Shown here: positions 9,101-18,700 of the stretch, one piece after another | Position numbering within the stretch: position 1 is the stretch's first letter | Layout of the letters: each line of letters begins with the position of its first letter | Assembly: GCF_947493565.1 (NCBI RefSeq) | Contig: NZ_CANLRG010000012.1 | Coordinates: 1-64,000 of the forward strand | Origin: an uncultured Lutibacter sp. | Lineage (GTDB): Bacteria > Bacteroidota > Bacteroidia > Flavobacteriales > Flavobacteriaceae | Direction of reading: 5' to 3' | Length of the DNA: 64,000 nucleotides | Notes under the pieces: model-generated | Databases searched by the model: none | What the model was told of the DNA's origin: nothing | Seen by the model: the letters and a program-made list of their open reading frames with translations, nothing else | Made by a program: the position numbers and the translations under genes

Positions 9101-10324
9101 TTAATTTTTCTTTTTATAAACTAGTTGACCTAGTTCAACTGCGATACCTGTTTTTGCTAAAATTGTAAATATAAATGCTCCCATTGCCCAAATACCTAGT
9201 GTTACTGAAATTTCAACTAAAGTTGGAGTGTATTCAGCAATTTTACCCCAAGGTCCAGGAATAAATCCAGGAACAATTAATCCAAATCCTTTTTCTATCC
9301 ATATTGCAATAAATAACATTCCACAAACAACATATAAAATATTTAAGTTACTTCTTAATTTATGAAACGTTAAAACAATTGTTGCTACAACATTTAAACT
9401 AATAGAAGTCCAAATCCAAGGTAATAAAGCTGTTTTTCCCTCTAAACCAAAAAACAAATATACTGCACTTATACTATGGTGTGTAGGAGCATAAAACTCT
9501 TTAAATAATTCAGAAACTAACATAATTAAATTAATTTGAGCAGCTACAGTAACTATCATACTAATTTTTTTAATGGTAGTATCTGGTATTTTAAAAGCTG
9601 TAAATTTTCTAATTATGGCTAATACAATTATAATTAAAGCAGGTCCAGCTGCAAATGCAGATGCTAAGAATCTTGGTCCTAATAAAGCATTATTCCAAAA
9701 TGGTCTAGCTTGTAATCCTTGGTATAAAAATGCTGTAACCATATGAATACCAACCGCCCAAAAAACAGATAAAAACACTCCTGGTATATAAATTTTAGGA
9801 TTAGGAGTTTTTCCTTGATAACGCATAATTAAAATATACATTGGAATGGTAATATTGATAAATAAATATCCATTTAACACCAATACATCCCAAGTAAGCA
9901 TTGAATTTGGAAAATTAAACACCCCAATAACGGGTATCATATGCCATAATCTAGCAGGACCACCCATATCTGCAATTACAAATACCAAACACATACATAA
10001 AGCTGCAACTGCCAACCCTTCCCCTATTAATACTGCTTGTTTAAAATCTATGTTTTTAAGTACATAAGCTGGTAATACTAACATTACTGCTGCTGCTGCC
10101 ACTCCTACCAAAAAAGTAAAATTAGAAATGTACAATCCCCAACTCACACGATCTGTCATACCTGTTGCACTTAAACCCTCTTCCAACTGAATGCTATAAC
10201 TATACATCCCAACCAGCATTATAAAAGATAAAACTGCCATCCAAACATGATAAGCTTTACTTCCGTGAGTAACTTCTAAAAAACCATCTTTAATTAAATT
10301 TCCAAAAACTTTTAATGTCTTCAT
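9101..10324 (-). CDS. NrfD/PsrC-family membrane quinol-oxidising subunit
   Basis: A 407-residue integral membrane protein with about ten hydrophobic helices; it matches the NrfD/PsrC family of quinol-binding subunits. The N-terminal region (SKAYHVWMAVLSF) and paired helices with RFLASAFAAGPALI fit. It is last in the nap operon, 159 bases after the iron-sulphur subunit gene, and would pass electrons from menaquinol to that subunit and on to the nitrate reductase. No NapC or NapH is seen in the window, so this protein is the best candidate quinol oxidase here. Confidence 0.85.
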   Translation of the reverse strand: MKTLKVFGNLIKDGFLEVTHGSKAYHVWMAVLSFIMLVGMYSYSIQLEEGLSATGMTDRVSWGLYISNFTFLVGVAAAAVMLVLPAYVLKNIDFKQAVLIGEGLAVAALCMCLVFVIADMGGPARLWHMIPVIGVFNFPNSMLTWDVLVLNGYLFINITIPMYILIMRYQGKTPNPKIYIPGVFLSVFWAVGIHMVTAFLYQGLQARPFWNNALLGPRFLASAFAAGPALIIIVLAIIRKFTAFKIPDTTIKKISMIVTVAAQINLIMLVSELFKEFYAPTHHSISAVYLFFGLEGKTALLPWIWTSISLNVVATIVLTFHKLRSNLNILYVVCGMLFIAIWIEKGFGLIVPGFIPGPWGKIAEYTPTLVEISVTLGIWAMGAFIFTILAKTGIAVELGQLVYKKKN

Positions 10325-10483
10325 TTTTTATTTTTTATTTGGGCGTATCCTTTTAATTCTAAAAGGTTGGGCTTTCGCTTCTCGCTTTTTTATTTTCTAA
10401 TAAAAAGAGCTCAAACAAACCGCTCTATCCCTTACGCAATAATGTAACTAGATCAATCTTAAATAAGAGCAACTCTAATTTTA

Positions 10484-11536
10484 TTAATCCATATAGTACC
10501 AAAACTTTGGTTCGGTACCTAAATCTTCTTTTAATCTAAACACTTTCTTGTTTTCTAAAATCCAACGAATATTACTTTTAGGATCTAATAAGTTTCCAAA
10601 TGTTCTTGCTCCAGTTGGACAAGCTTCAACACAAGCTGGATTTTGACCCTCACGTGAGCGCTGTATACAGAAAGTGCATTTTTCCATAACACCTTTTTTA
10701 CGAAGTCTGTTTCCTAAATAATGTTGTTTTTTGTTTACTTCTTGTTCAGGAACTTCAGGTGTTTTCCAGTTAAATCTTCTTCCGTCGTAAGGACAAGCTG
10801 CCATACAATATCTACAGCCAACACACCAATCGTAATCAATTACAACAATGCCATCTTTTTCTTTCCAAGTTGCTTGTACTGGACAAACCTCAACACAGGG
10901 TGGGTTATCACAGTGAAAACACTGTGTTCCCATATAAAAATGTCCTTCGGCTGGAACCTCATGGTAATAATTATCATCAGATTCCTCAAAATTAAATCCT
11001 TTTCCATCTTCCATCTCATGGATTCTAATGTATTGCATTTCAGTAGCTCTGTCTTGGTTATTTTCTTCAACACAAGCATTTACGCAATCCATATAGCCTT
11101 GGCATTTAGAAATATTGAATGCATAACCAAATAATACATCTTTTTCAGCATCTTTAGAGGTCATATTTATTTTTTCTCCAGTACGCAATTCATAGGATCT
11201 TGTTAAGCGATTCACAGTTTCCTCTTTTTCTTTATCGGTCATTAACTTATAATTTCCTTTAAAGTACTCCTCCCATTCTATACCTGATTTCTCTTTGTTT
11301 TCATCACCACTCACAACACTACAAGAAGAACTAACCGCTCCAGCTCCAATTAAAAAACCTGCAGTTATTTTTTTAAATGCTGCTCTTCTACCCATAGATA
11401 CATTCATAACTTGATCGTATCCATCTTTTGTTTTTTCACCTGAACAAGAGCCTGAATCATTTCCGCATCCACAAGAATCTACTTTTGGAGATTTTTTTAA
11501 ATTTAAAGAATACCATTTTTTATTATCGTTATTCAT
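10484..11536 (-). CDS. 4Fe-4S dicluster protein, NrfC/DmsB type, with Tat-like segment
   Basis: A 350-residue electron-transfer subunit. Cys blocks CQGYMDCVNAC, CFHCDNPPCVEVCP, CVGCRYCMAACP and CTFCIQ...CVEACP give about four [4Fe-4S] clusters, as in NrfC/PsrB/DmsB. An internal twin-arginine segment GRRAAFKKITAGFLIGAG (about residues 49-66) precedes SSSC, so export by Tat, possibly with lipid attachment, is likely. It is unusual that about 48 residues precede the twin arginine and include a Cys cluster (CGCGNDSGSC). Together with the NrfD-like protein it should form the quinol-to-nitrate-reductase module. Confidence 0.87.
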   Translation of the reverse strand: MNNDNKKWYSLNLKKSPKVDSCGCGNDSGSCSGEKTKDGYDQVMNVSMGRRAAFKKITAGFLIGAGAVSSSCSVVSGDENKEKSGIEWEEYFKGNYKLMTDKEKEETVNRLTRSYELRTGEKINMTSKDAEKDVLFGYAFNISKCQGYMDCVNACVEENNQDRATEMQYIRIHEMEDGKGFNFEESDDNYYHEVPAEGHFYMGTQCFHCDNPPCVEVCPVQATWKEKDGIVVIDYDWCVGCRYCMAACPYDGRRFNWKTPEVPEQEVNKKQHYLGNRLRKKGVMEKCTFCIQRSREGQNPACVEACPTGARTFGNLLDPKSNIRWILENKKVFRLKEDLGTEPKFWYYMD

Positions 11537-11568
11537 TGTTTAGTTTATTTATTAAAACAATTGTTCTA

Positions 11569-12207
11569 TTATTGACGCTCTTTAACTTTCTGCGTATTGA
11601 ACCTAACTGGCCAACGTTTTTCAAATGCAGGTTTATGTGGGTTATGACAATTTACACAAGTATTAGATAATCTAGGTGGTGCCCAACCTCCTAGTTGTTT
11701 TCCGTGTGCGCCACCTTTCCAGTCTTTAAACTCTTTTTGGTGGCATTGGCTACATAATTTATAACTGTAATTAAAATCTATTTCGCTATTGGTTAAGCTA
11801 TGTAAATTATCCATATTACCGTTTGAATGACACGTTGCACAATTCATAATTTCAACTCCAGCGTGAGCTAGTTTGATATTCCAATGTGCTGCTTTTTCAC
11901 CAACTTGATTTTGTTTTAATTTTTCAATTGGTTGTGTATGGCATTCTGTACAATTGTATGATGTGATTTGACTTTTTCTTTCAGGAATTAAAAATTCATA
12001 ACCATCTTCTGCAAACTTTACTGTCTTTATATTTTCATTAAAGGTTTTAGAAGTAATAGTTAAATTTTCTGGTGAAACAGTTTTTGCTTCAATTTTATCT
12101 GTAACTGTATGATAGTTATTTTCATGACTATGTTTACAAGAGATTACAAATAAACCTATAACTATTATTAATGTTTTTACTACTATTTTTTGTATCATTT
12201 CCTTCAT
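11569..12207 (-). CDS. Tetraheme c-type cytochrome lipoprotein
   Basis: A 212-residue protein with an N-terminal lipoprotein signal (GLFVISCKHS) and four CXXCH haem sites: CTECH, CATCH, CSQCH and CVNCH. Extra histidines (AHWNIKLAHAG, GGAHGKQLGG) could be distal ligands. It resembles cytochrome c3/doubled-CXXCH proteins rather than the NapC/NirT family, because it has no membrane anchor other than the lipid and lacks the NapC signature. It starts 4 bases after napB in the nap operon and would relay electrons in the periplasm. Confidence 0.83.
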   Translation of the reverse strand: MKEMIQKIVVKTLIIVIGLFVISCKHSHENNYHTVTDKIEAKTVSPENLTITSKTFNENIKTVKFAEDGYEFLIPERKSQITSYNCTECHTQPIEKLKQNQVGEKAAHWNIKLAHAGVEIMNCATCHSNGNMDNLHSLTNSEIDFNYSYKLCSQCHQKEFKDWKGGAHGKQLGGWAPPRLSNTCVNCHNPHKPAFEKRWPVRFNTQKVKERQ

Positions 12208-12210
12208 CTT

Positions 12211-12882
12211 TTATCTAATAAAATCTCCAATATCCGTTGTTTCTTTATTGTTTAATACGTGACATTGTCTACAATTTGAACGTTCTGGATGCAATACTCT
12301 TATTTCAACTGGAGCTGCTGGTCCTGCGTGGCAAGCCAAACAATTTTCGTGTAATTGAATTTGATGAGGAATTACAGGTGGAGCTCCTATAAAAGCTTCG
12401 TTATTAATACTTGGAGTTGGAAATTCTCTTGAATGAATTGCTTTAAACAATCCTGTTGTTTTTTGAGGAACGTGACATTGTCTACAATTCACTTTTTCAG
12501 GATGAGGAACAACAGGTGTAAATGCTTTGAACTTTGCTACATAACCACCGTTTTCATGACATTTTAAACAGCTTTTACCTCCCATAGTTAGCTCATTTAT
12601 AATTGGGTGAGGAATGCTTGGGGGTGCTCCGTGATATGCTCTATTATCATAATAGGTATCTAAACTTCTTCCTCCTTTATAATCATCACGCATTGTAGCA
12701 TAATCATTGGCAAATTCAGAGCGTTCAAAAACTCCTTTTTCAGAAGGAATTAAAGCAGTACCCTTTTCAACAGGAAGTATAACATAAGCTTCTTCTTGTT
12801 CAGTATAATAACTTTTTGACCAAATAAAAATAGTGGTCATTGTTAGTAAAGCAAATATTCCTATAAAATATAATCGTTTCAT
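12211..12882 (-). CDS. napB: NapB-like nitrate reductase cytochrome subunit with four haem sites
   Basis: A 223-residue exported cytochrome with an N-terminal membrane/signal helix. It carries four CXXCH motifs (CLKCH, CRQCH, CLACH, CRQCH) where the usual NapB has two. Two internally similar units can be seen: GAPPSIPHPI...CLKCHENGG...VNCRQCHVPQ, then GAPPVIPHQI...CLACHAGPA...SNCRQCHVLN. The NapB features (PP.IPH before the first haem, RQCHV at the second) occur in both. It lies 2 bases after napA. It is best read as a tandem-duplicated NapB that passes electrons to NapA. Confidence 0.85.
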   Translation of the reverse strand: MKRLYFIGIFALLTMTTIFIWSKSYYTEQEEAYVILPVEKGTALIPSEKGVFERSEFANDYATMRDDYKGGRSLDTYYDNRAYHGAPPSIPHPIINELTMGGKSCLKCHENGGYVAKFKAFTPVVPHPEKVNCRQCHVPQKTTGLFKAIHSREFPTPSINNEAFIGAPPVIPHQIQLHENCLACHAGPAAPVEIRVLHPERSNCRQCHVLNNKETTDIGDFIR

Positions 12883-12884
12883 AA

Positions 12885-15212
12885 TTATACTTTTTCAATT
12901 TTTACTGCACACTTCTTATAATCGGGTTCTTTAGAAATAGGACAAAAAGCATCAAGAGTTACATCATTAATTAGCAAACTTTCATCAAAAAAAGGAACAA
13001 AAACTTGTCCTTTTGTTGGTAAACCTCTTTCATTGATTGATGCAGGCAATGTGCATGAGCCTCTTCGTGAAGTTACTTTCACTTGCTCTCCATTTCTAAT
13101 TCCAAGTTTCATTGCATCTTCTGGATGTAATTCTACATAAGCATTGGGCATTGCTCTATGCAAAATTGGAATTCTTCTAGTCATAGAACCTGTATGCCAA
13201 TGTTCAATAACTCGTCCTGTATTTAACCAGAATGGATATTCTTGATCTGGCATTTCAGGTGCATTTTCATATGGACGTTGCCAAATAATTGCTTTTCCAT
13301 CTTTTTTTCCATAAAAATGAAAATCTTCCCCGTTTGTACAAGCTGGATCATATTTTGCATTAAACCTCCATTGTGTAGATTTTCCATTTACATAAGGCCA
13401 AATTACACCAGATTGCTTTTTTAATACTTCTAATGGAGCCATTCCATGTTTTGCTCCTTCGTGGAATTGACGATATTCATTATAAATTTCTTCTGCATGA
13501 TTTTCTTCACTGTATGGAAATAAATCTCCGTATCCCATTCTCTTAGCTACTTCAATAGTCATCCAAGCATCTGGCATAGTTTCACCTGGACCTTCAACCA
13601 TTTTATCCCATTGCTGTGTTCTTCTTTCAGAGTTTCCATACATTCCAGATTTTTCAATGTGCCAAGCTGCTGGTAAAATTACATCTGCAACATCTGAAGT
13701 TGGTGTTGGAAAAACATCTGAAACGACTACAAAACAAGAATTTTTCTGCATTGCTGGTCTATAACGACCTGTTTTTGGCAAGGATACTAATGGATTTGTA
13801 ACTTGAGTCCAAATAAATTTAATATCTCCACGATCTACAGCTCTAAACATTTCGGTTGCATGGTACGTTGGTTTTGATGGAATTCTTTCAACTGGTACTT
13901 TCCAAATTCTAGCAGCCATTTCACGATCTTTTTTATTTATCACCACTCCATGTGGTAATTTATGAGTAAATGTACCTACTTCACGAGCGGTTCCACAAGC
14001 TGATGGCTGTCCAGTTAAAGAAAATGGCCCATTTCCAGGTTGTGAAATTTTACCTGTTAGTAAATGAATATTATAAACTAAATTGTTTATCCAAGTTCCT
14101 CTAGTGTGTTGGTTCATACCCATACACCAGTATGACACTACTTTGTTATTTGGGTTACCATAAATATTCGCTAAATACTTAATATCTTTTACAGATACTT
14201 TTGAATATTTTGCAACTTTTTCAGGCGTATAATCTTCTAAAAATTTTTTGTATTCTTCAAAATTAATTTCTTCAGGCTTATCATTAAATTTGAAATTATC
14301 TTCAAGCCCATATCCCATATTTGTTAATCCCTTATTAAAGTTACAATGTTTTTCTACAAATGATTTATTTACCCAACCATTATTAATAATTTCATAACAA
14401 ATAGCATTTGCAACAGCCAAGTCTGTTTGGGGCTCGAATAAAATAGATTTATTAGCAGCCATACTAGAACGTGTTGTTCTGGTAGCAAAATCAATAATTT
14501 TTGCTCCTCTACTATTTTTTTGCTCTAACATTCTTGAAAATAAAACTGGATGCATTTCTGCCATATTATTACCCCAAGTTATAAAGTAATCGGCATGATC
14601 AATATCTTCATAACACCCCATTGGTTCATCAGCACCAAAAGTTGTTAAAAATCCAGCAACTGCACTTGCCATACATAAGCGTGCATTACAATCTAAATTA
14701 TTAGTTCCAATAGCTCCTTTCATTAGTTTTGAAGCTACATAACCTTCTGGAATTGTAGATTGTCCAGATGTATACATTGCAACCGAATCTTTTCCGTGAT
14801 CTTTAATTGTTTGCTTCATTTTATTAGCAACAATATCTAAAGCTTCATTAATCGGAGTTTTTACATAGGTTCCATTTTTTTTAACCAACGCATATGTTAA
14901 ACGATCTTTCGCCTGAATACACATTGTTTGGTGGTATCCTTTTACACAAAGAAGTCCTTTATTTACAGAACTATTTGGATCTCCTTTTACCGCAACTGCT
15001 TTCCCATTTTCAACTCCAACTAAAATACCACAACCAACACCACAAAAACGACAAGGTCCTTTTTTCCAATCTAAATTTCCTCCTTTAGGTAAATTTTCAA
15101 GTTGTTCAGAAGCAAAAATTATTCCTGGGAACATTGTTGCGGCAGCAGTCATTGCTGCAGCAGCAGCCATTTTTTTAATAAAAGATCTACGATCTACGTT
15201 TGTTTGTACCAT
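12885..15212 (-). CDS. napA: Periplasmic nitrate reductase catalytic subunit NapA
   Basis: This is the Mo-bis-MGD nitrate reductase, which reduces nitrate to nitrite in the periplasm. From the ATG at 15212 it has about 775 residues, near the normal length, and begins with a Tat signal ([20 protein letters not shown]). A [4Fe-4S] motif follows: CRFCGVGCG with a fourth Cys in [21 protein letters not shown] supplies the Mo-ligand Cys. Alternative starts at 15230 (ATG) or 15233 (TTG) would overlap napD; I prefer 15212 because it places the twin arginine close to the N terminus. It is followed directly by napB. Confidence 0.93.
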   Translation of the reverse strand: MVQTNVDRRSFIKKMAAAAAMTAAATMFPGIIFASEQLENLPKGGNLDWKKGPCRFCGVGCGILVGVENGKAVAVKGDPNSSVNKGLLCVKGYHQTMCIQAKDRLTYALVKKNGTYVKTPINEALDIVANKMKQTIKDHGKDSVAMYTSGQSTIPEGYVASKLMKGAIGTNNLDCNARLCMASAVAGFLTTFGADEPMGCYEDIDHADYFITWGNNMAEMHPVLFSRMLEQKNSRGAKIIDFATRTTRSSMAANKSILFEPQTDLAVANAICYEIINNGWVNKSFVEKHCNFNKGLTNMGYGLEDNFKFNDKPEEINFEEYKKFLEDYTPEKVAKYSKVSVKDIKYLANIYGNPNNKVVSYWCMGMNQHTRGTWINNLVYNIHLLTGKISQPGNGPFSLTGQPSACGTAREVGTFTHKLPHGVVINKKDREMAARIWKVPVERIPSKPTYHATEMFRAVDRGDIKFIWTQVTNPLVSLPKTGRYRPAMQKNSCFVVVSDVFPTPTSDVADVILPAAWHIEKSGMYGNSERRTQQWDKMVEGPGETMPDAWMTIEVAKRMGYGDLFPYSEENHAEEIYNEYRQFHEGAKHGMAPLEVLKKQSGVIWPYVNGKSTQWRFNAKYDPACTNGEDFHFYGKKDGKAIIWQRPYENAPEMPDQEYPFWLNTGRVIEHWHTGSMTRRIPILHRAMPNAYVELHPEDAMKLGIRNGEQVKVTSRRGSCTLPASINERGLPTKGQVFVPFFDESLLINDVTLDAFCPISKEPDYKKCAVKIEKV

Positions 15213-15219
15213 ATTAATT

Positions 15220-15450
15220 TTATTTAGCATCAAATCCTGAAACCAATGACAAATGTTTCAAGCCTTTCATTTCTAATAGTTGATTATATATTTTTGTATC
15301 TGATTCTTCTGATTCTGTATCTGTTACAACAATAATTATTTCATGATTTTGAGCAGGAATTATCTCACATTCGGATAGTTTATGAAGTTCTTTTAGTAAT
15401 TCTTTTTTACTATTCTCCTCACAATGAAGAATATAACTTTTTATTGGCAT
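15220..15450 (-). CDS. napD: NapD-like Tat-signal chaperone
   Basis: A 76-residue protein beginning [13 protein letters not shown], with a ferredoxin-like fold pattern: a first strand ending in H, two helices, and the strand [13 protein letters not shown]. Size, N terminus (compare MPISSY in NapD proteins) and position directly before napA support a NapD chaperone that binds the NapA Tat signal during cofactor insertion. It is the first gene of the operon, and its end lies at the napA start, allowing translational coupling. The sequence itself is divergent. Confidence 0.75.
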   Translation of the reverse strand: MPIKSYILHCEENSKKELLKELHKLSECEIIPAQNHEIIIVVTDTESEESDTKIYNQLLEMKGLKHLSLVSGFDAK

Positions 15451-15459
15451 CGTATTTTA

Positions 15460-15482
15460 TTGTAACTTAAGTTACAAAAATA
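15460..15482 (-). promoter_or_regulatory. nap promoter -7 box overlapping a perfect 18-bp palindrome
   Basis: TTGTAACTTAAGTTACAA (15460-15477) is a perfect palindrome 9 bases before the napD ATG. Its half site TTGTnAC resembles CRP/FNR-superfamily operators. On the minus strand, TATTTTTG (15482-15475) is an exact TAnnTTTG -7 box overlapping the palindrome by three bases, so transcription would begin inside it. The overlap suggests repression rather than class II activation. The regulator is not in the window. Confidence 0.6.
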
Positions 15483-15654
15483 TGTATTTAAATATTTTAA
15501 AATATGACATTTATCATTTAAGAGTTTAAGATCTTCTAATTTGAAATTACTCTAAATAAGGTTTTAAAATAATCGACTAAAAGTAGTATTATTTACAGAT
15601 TAAAAGTTTAGACTTTCTCATTTACCAAAAAATATTGAAATTTATTTTACAAAA

Positions 15655-15685
15655 AAAGCGTTTTCAAAAATTATGAAAACGCTTT
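15655..15685 (-). terminator. Intrinsic terminator after the PrpE-Acs gene
   Basis: Inverted repeat AAAGCGTTTTCA/TGAAAACGCTTT, followed on the minus strand by a run of seven T, just beyond the stop at 15708. The rest of 15478-15654 is AT-rich with no gene seen. Confidence 0.85.
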
Positions 15686-15707
15686 AGATTACCTTTAAGT
15701 TTGTAAT

Positions 15708-18700
15708 TTATTTCACCAATGAACCATCCATAATTGCTTGTACTACATCTGGGTTTAGTAAGGTTGAAATATCTCCTAAATTAGAAGTTTCGTTTTCAGC
15801 AATTTTACGTAAAATACGTCGCATAATTTTTCCTGAACGTGTTTTAGGTAATCCAGGCACAAATTGAATTTTATCTAATTTAGCTATTGGTCCAATAGTA
15901 CGTGCAATTAAATCGTTAATTTCATGACGTAAAAAGTCATCATTCTCAGGTGTTTCATAAACAATTACATAAGCATACAAAGCATTTCCTTTAATATCAT
16001 GCGGATACCCAACAATAGCAGATTCCACCACATTACTATGCTCATTTATTACATTTTCAATTGGAGCTGTACCTAAATTATGACCAGAAACGATAACTAC
16101 ATCATCTACTCTACCTGTAATTCTATAATTTCCTTCTAAATCTCTAAACGATCCATCTCCGGTAAAATATTTACCAGAAAAAGCTGTAAAGTAGGTTTCT
16201 TTATAACGATTATGATCTCCATAAATAGTTCTTGCCATAGAAGGCCAAGGGTATTTAACACACAGCCTTCCTTCTGCAGGATTCGTATTTAATTCTTCTC
16301 CATTTTCATTAACCAAACAAGGTTGAATACCTGGTAAAGGTCTTGTTGCAAATGTTGGTTTTGCTGGTGTAACCCCAGCTAAAGGAGAAATCATAATTCC
16401 ACCTGTTTCCGTTTGCCACCAAGTATCTACTATTGGAGATTTTTGTTTCCCAATTTTTTCATCATACCAGTGCCAAGCTTCTTCATTAATAGGTTCTCCA
16501 ACAGTTCCTAAAACTTTAATTGAACTAATATCATGTTTATCAATTAACTCATTAGGTTGCGCAGCTAATGCTCTAATAGCTGTAGGTGCAGTATAAAATT
16601 GATTTACTTGGTGTTTTTCGACAATTTCCCAAAAACGTCCATAATCTGGATAAGATGGAATTCCTTCAAACATTAAAGTAGTTGCTCCGGCAGCTAAAGG
16701 TCCATAAACGATGTAAGAATGGCCGGTAATCCAACCAATATCAGCTGTACAGAAATAAACATCTCCATGTTTGTATTGAAAAACGTTTTTAAAACTATAT
16801 GCTGTATGGATCATATAACCCGCACAAGTATGAACCATTCCTTTTGGTTTACCTGTAGAACCTGAAGTATATAAAATAAACAACATATCTTCGGCATCCA
16901 TTTCTTCTGCTGGACAAATATCTGATACTTTTGCTAACTCTTCATGCCACCAAATATCTCGTCCTGCTTTCATGGTAATATTTGCATTAATTCTATTTAA
17001 CACAATAGAGGTTTCAATAGATGGTGTTGATTCTAAAGCTTCATCAACAATCCCTTTTAAATCAACTGCTTTACTTCCTCTATACACTCCATCAGTTGTT
17101 AAAATTACTTTACACTCCGCATCATTGATTCTTGTTGATAATGCTACTGAAGAGAATCCTGCAAATACCACAGAGTGCACTGCTCCAATTCTAGCACACG
17201 CTAATACAGCAATTGCTAACTCAGGGACCATAGGCATATACACACAAACTCTATCCCCTTTTTCTACTCCGTTATTTTTTAAAACGTTAGAAAATTTACT
17301 TACTTCAGCATGCAATTCTCTATACGTGAAAGTTCTATTGGCTTCATTAGGATCGTTAGGTTCCCAAATAATAGCCAAATCATCACCTCTTTTATCCAAA
17401 TGTCTATCTAAGCAGTTTTCTGTAATGTTTAACTTTGCTCCTTTAAACCATTCAAATTTAGGTGTTTCCCAATCATATTCAACAATTTTATCCCATTTTT
17501 TACGCCAGGTAAAAGTTTCAGCAATTTGTGCCCAAAATCCTTCTGGATCATTTACACTATGTTGGTAAGATTTATAATATTTGATGAAAGAATCTACCTG
17601 TAAATCATCCAGCGTTTGTTTTTCTTCCTCAGTAGCATGTTCATAAATACCAATTTTATGTAATTTTAATTCATGAGTTATTTCTGAAACAATTTCTGGA
17701 TCATCAATTGTTGAAGGAATTGTATATTCAACACCATCTGCTATATTTCTAAGTAATTTTCGAAGAATTTTTCCTGAACGTGTTTTAGGCAAACGCTTAA
17801 CAATTAATACTTTTTTTAAGGAAGCTACCGGCCCTATTTGTTTTCTTACTTCTTGTACAATATTATATTCTAACTCGAAACTCGAAACATAATCACCAGA
17901 TTTTAAAACAACTAAAGCCAAAGGTACTTGCCCTTTCAGTTCATTCTGAATTCCAAAAACAGCGCATTCAGCCACAGAAGGATTTGATGAAACCACCTCT
18001 TCCATTTCAGCTGTAGATAATCGATGTCCGGCCACATTTATTACATCATCAACTCTTCCAGTAATATATACATAACCATCCTCGTCTTTATAACCTCCAT
18101 CACCAGAGAAATAATACCCATCAAATCTTTTTAAATAGCCATCAACAAAACGTTCAGTATTTCCCCAAATGTTTAAAAGTGTTCCAGGAGGTAGTGGTAA
18201 TTTTACCGCAACAAAACCTTCTTGATTTGGTTCTAATTGTTTGCCTTCAGAGTTTAAAATTTGGATATCATAACCTCCAACTGCTTTTCCAGCAGAACCA
18301 GATTTAACAGGTAAGGCTTCAACCCCCATCATATTGGATAGCATGGGCCATCCAGATTCCGTTTGCCACCAATGGTCTATAACAGGAATATTTAATTGAT
18401 TTTCTAGCCAATTAAGGGTAGCAGCATCACAACGTTCACCCGCTAAAAATTGATATTTTAAACAACTTAAATCATACATTTTTAACAATTCACCATCAGG
18501 ATCTTCCTTTTTAATTGCTCTAATTGCTGTTGGAGCTGTAAACATAGCCTTCACCTTATTTTCACTAATAATTCTCCAAAAAGTACTTGCATCAGGTGTT
18601 TTTATAGGTTTCCCTTCAAAAACTATGGTTGTATTTCTGTTTAAAAGTGGTCCATAAACAATATAACTATGTCCAACTACCCAACCTACATCCGAAGCAG

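Noticed and set aside
10721-11134. Plus-strand frame of 137 residues opposite the 4Fe-4S gene
   Set aside because: Shadow of the conserved Cys-rich gene on the other strand.
11569-12207. NapC/NirT-type quinol dehydrogenase
   Set aside because: It has four haem sites but a lipoprotein signal instead of the NapC membrane helix, and no NapC signature residues.
16972-17568. Plus-strand frame of 198 residues within the PrpE-Acs gene
   Set aside because: It is the antisense shadow of a conserved enzyme and has no family pattern of its own.
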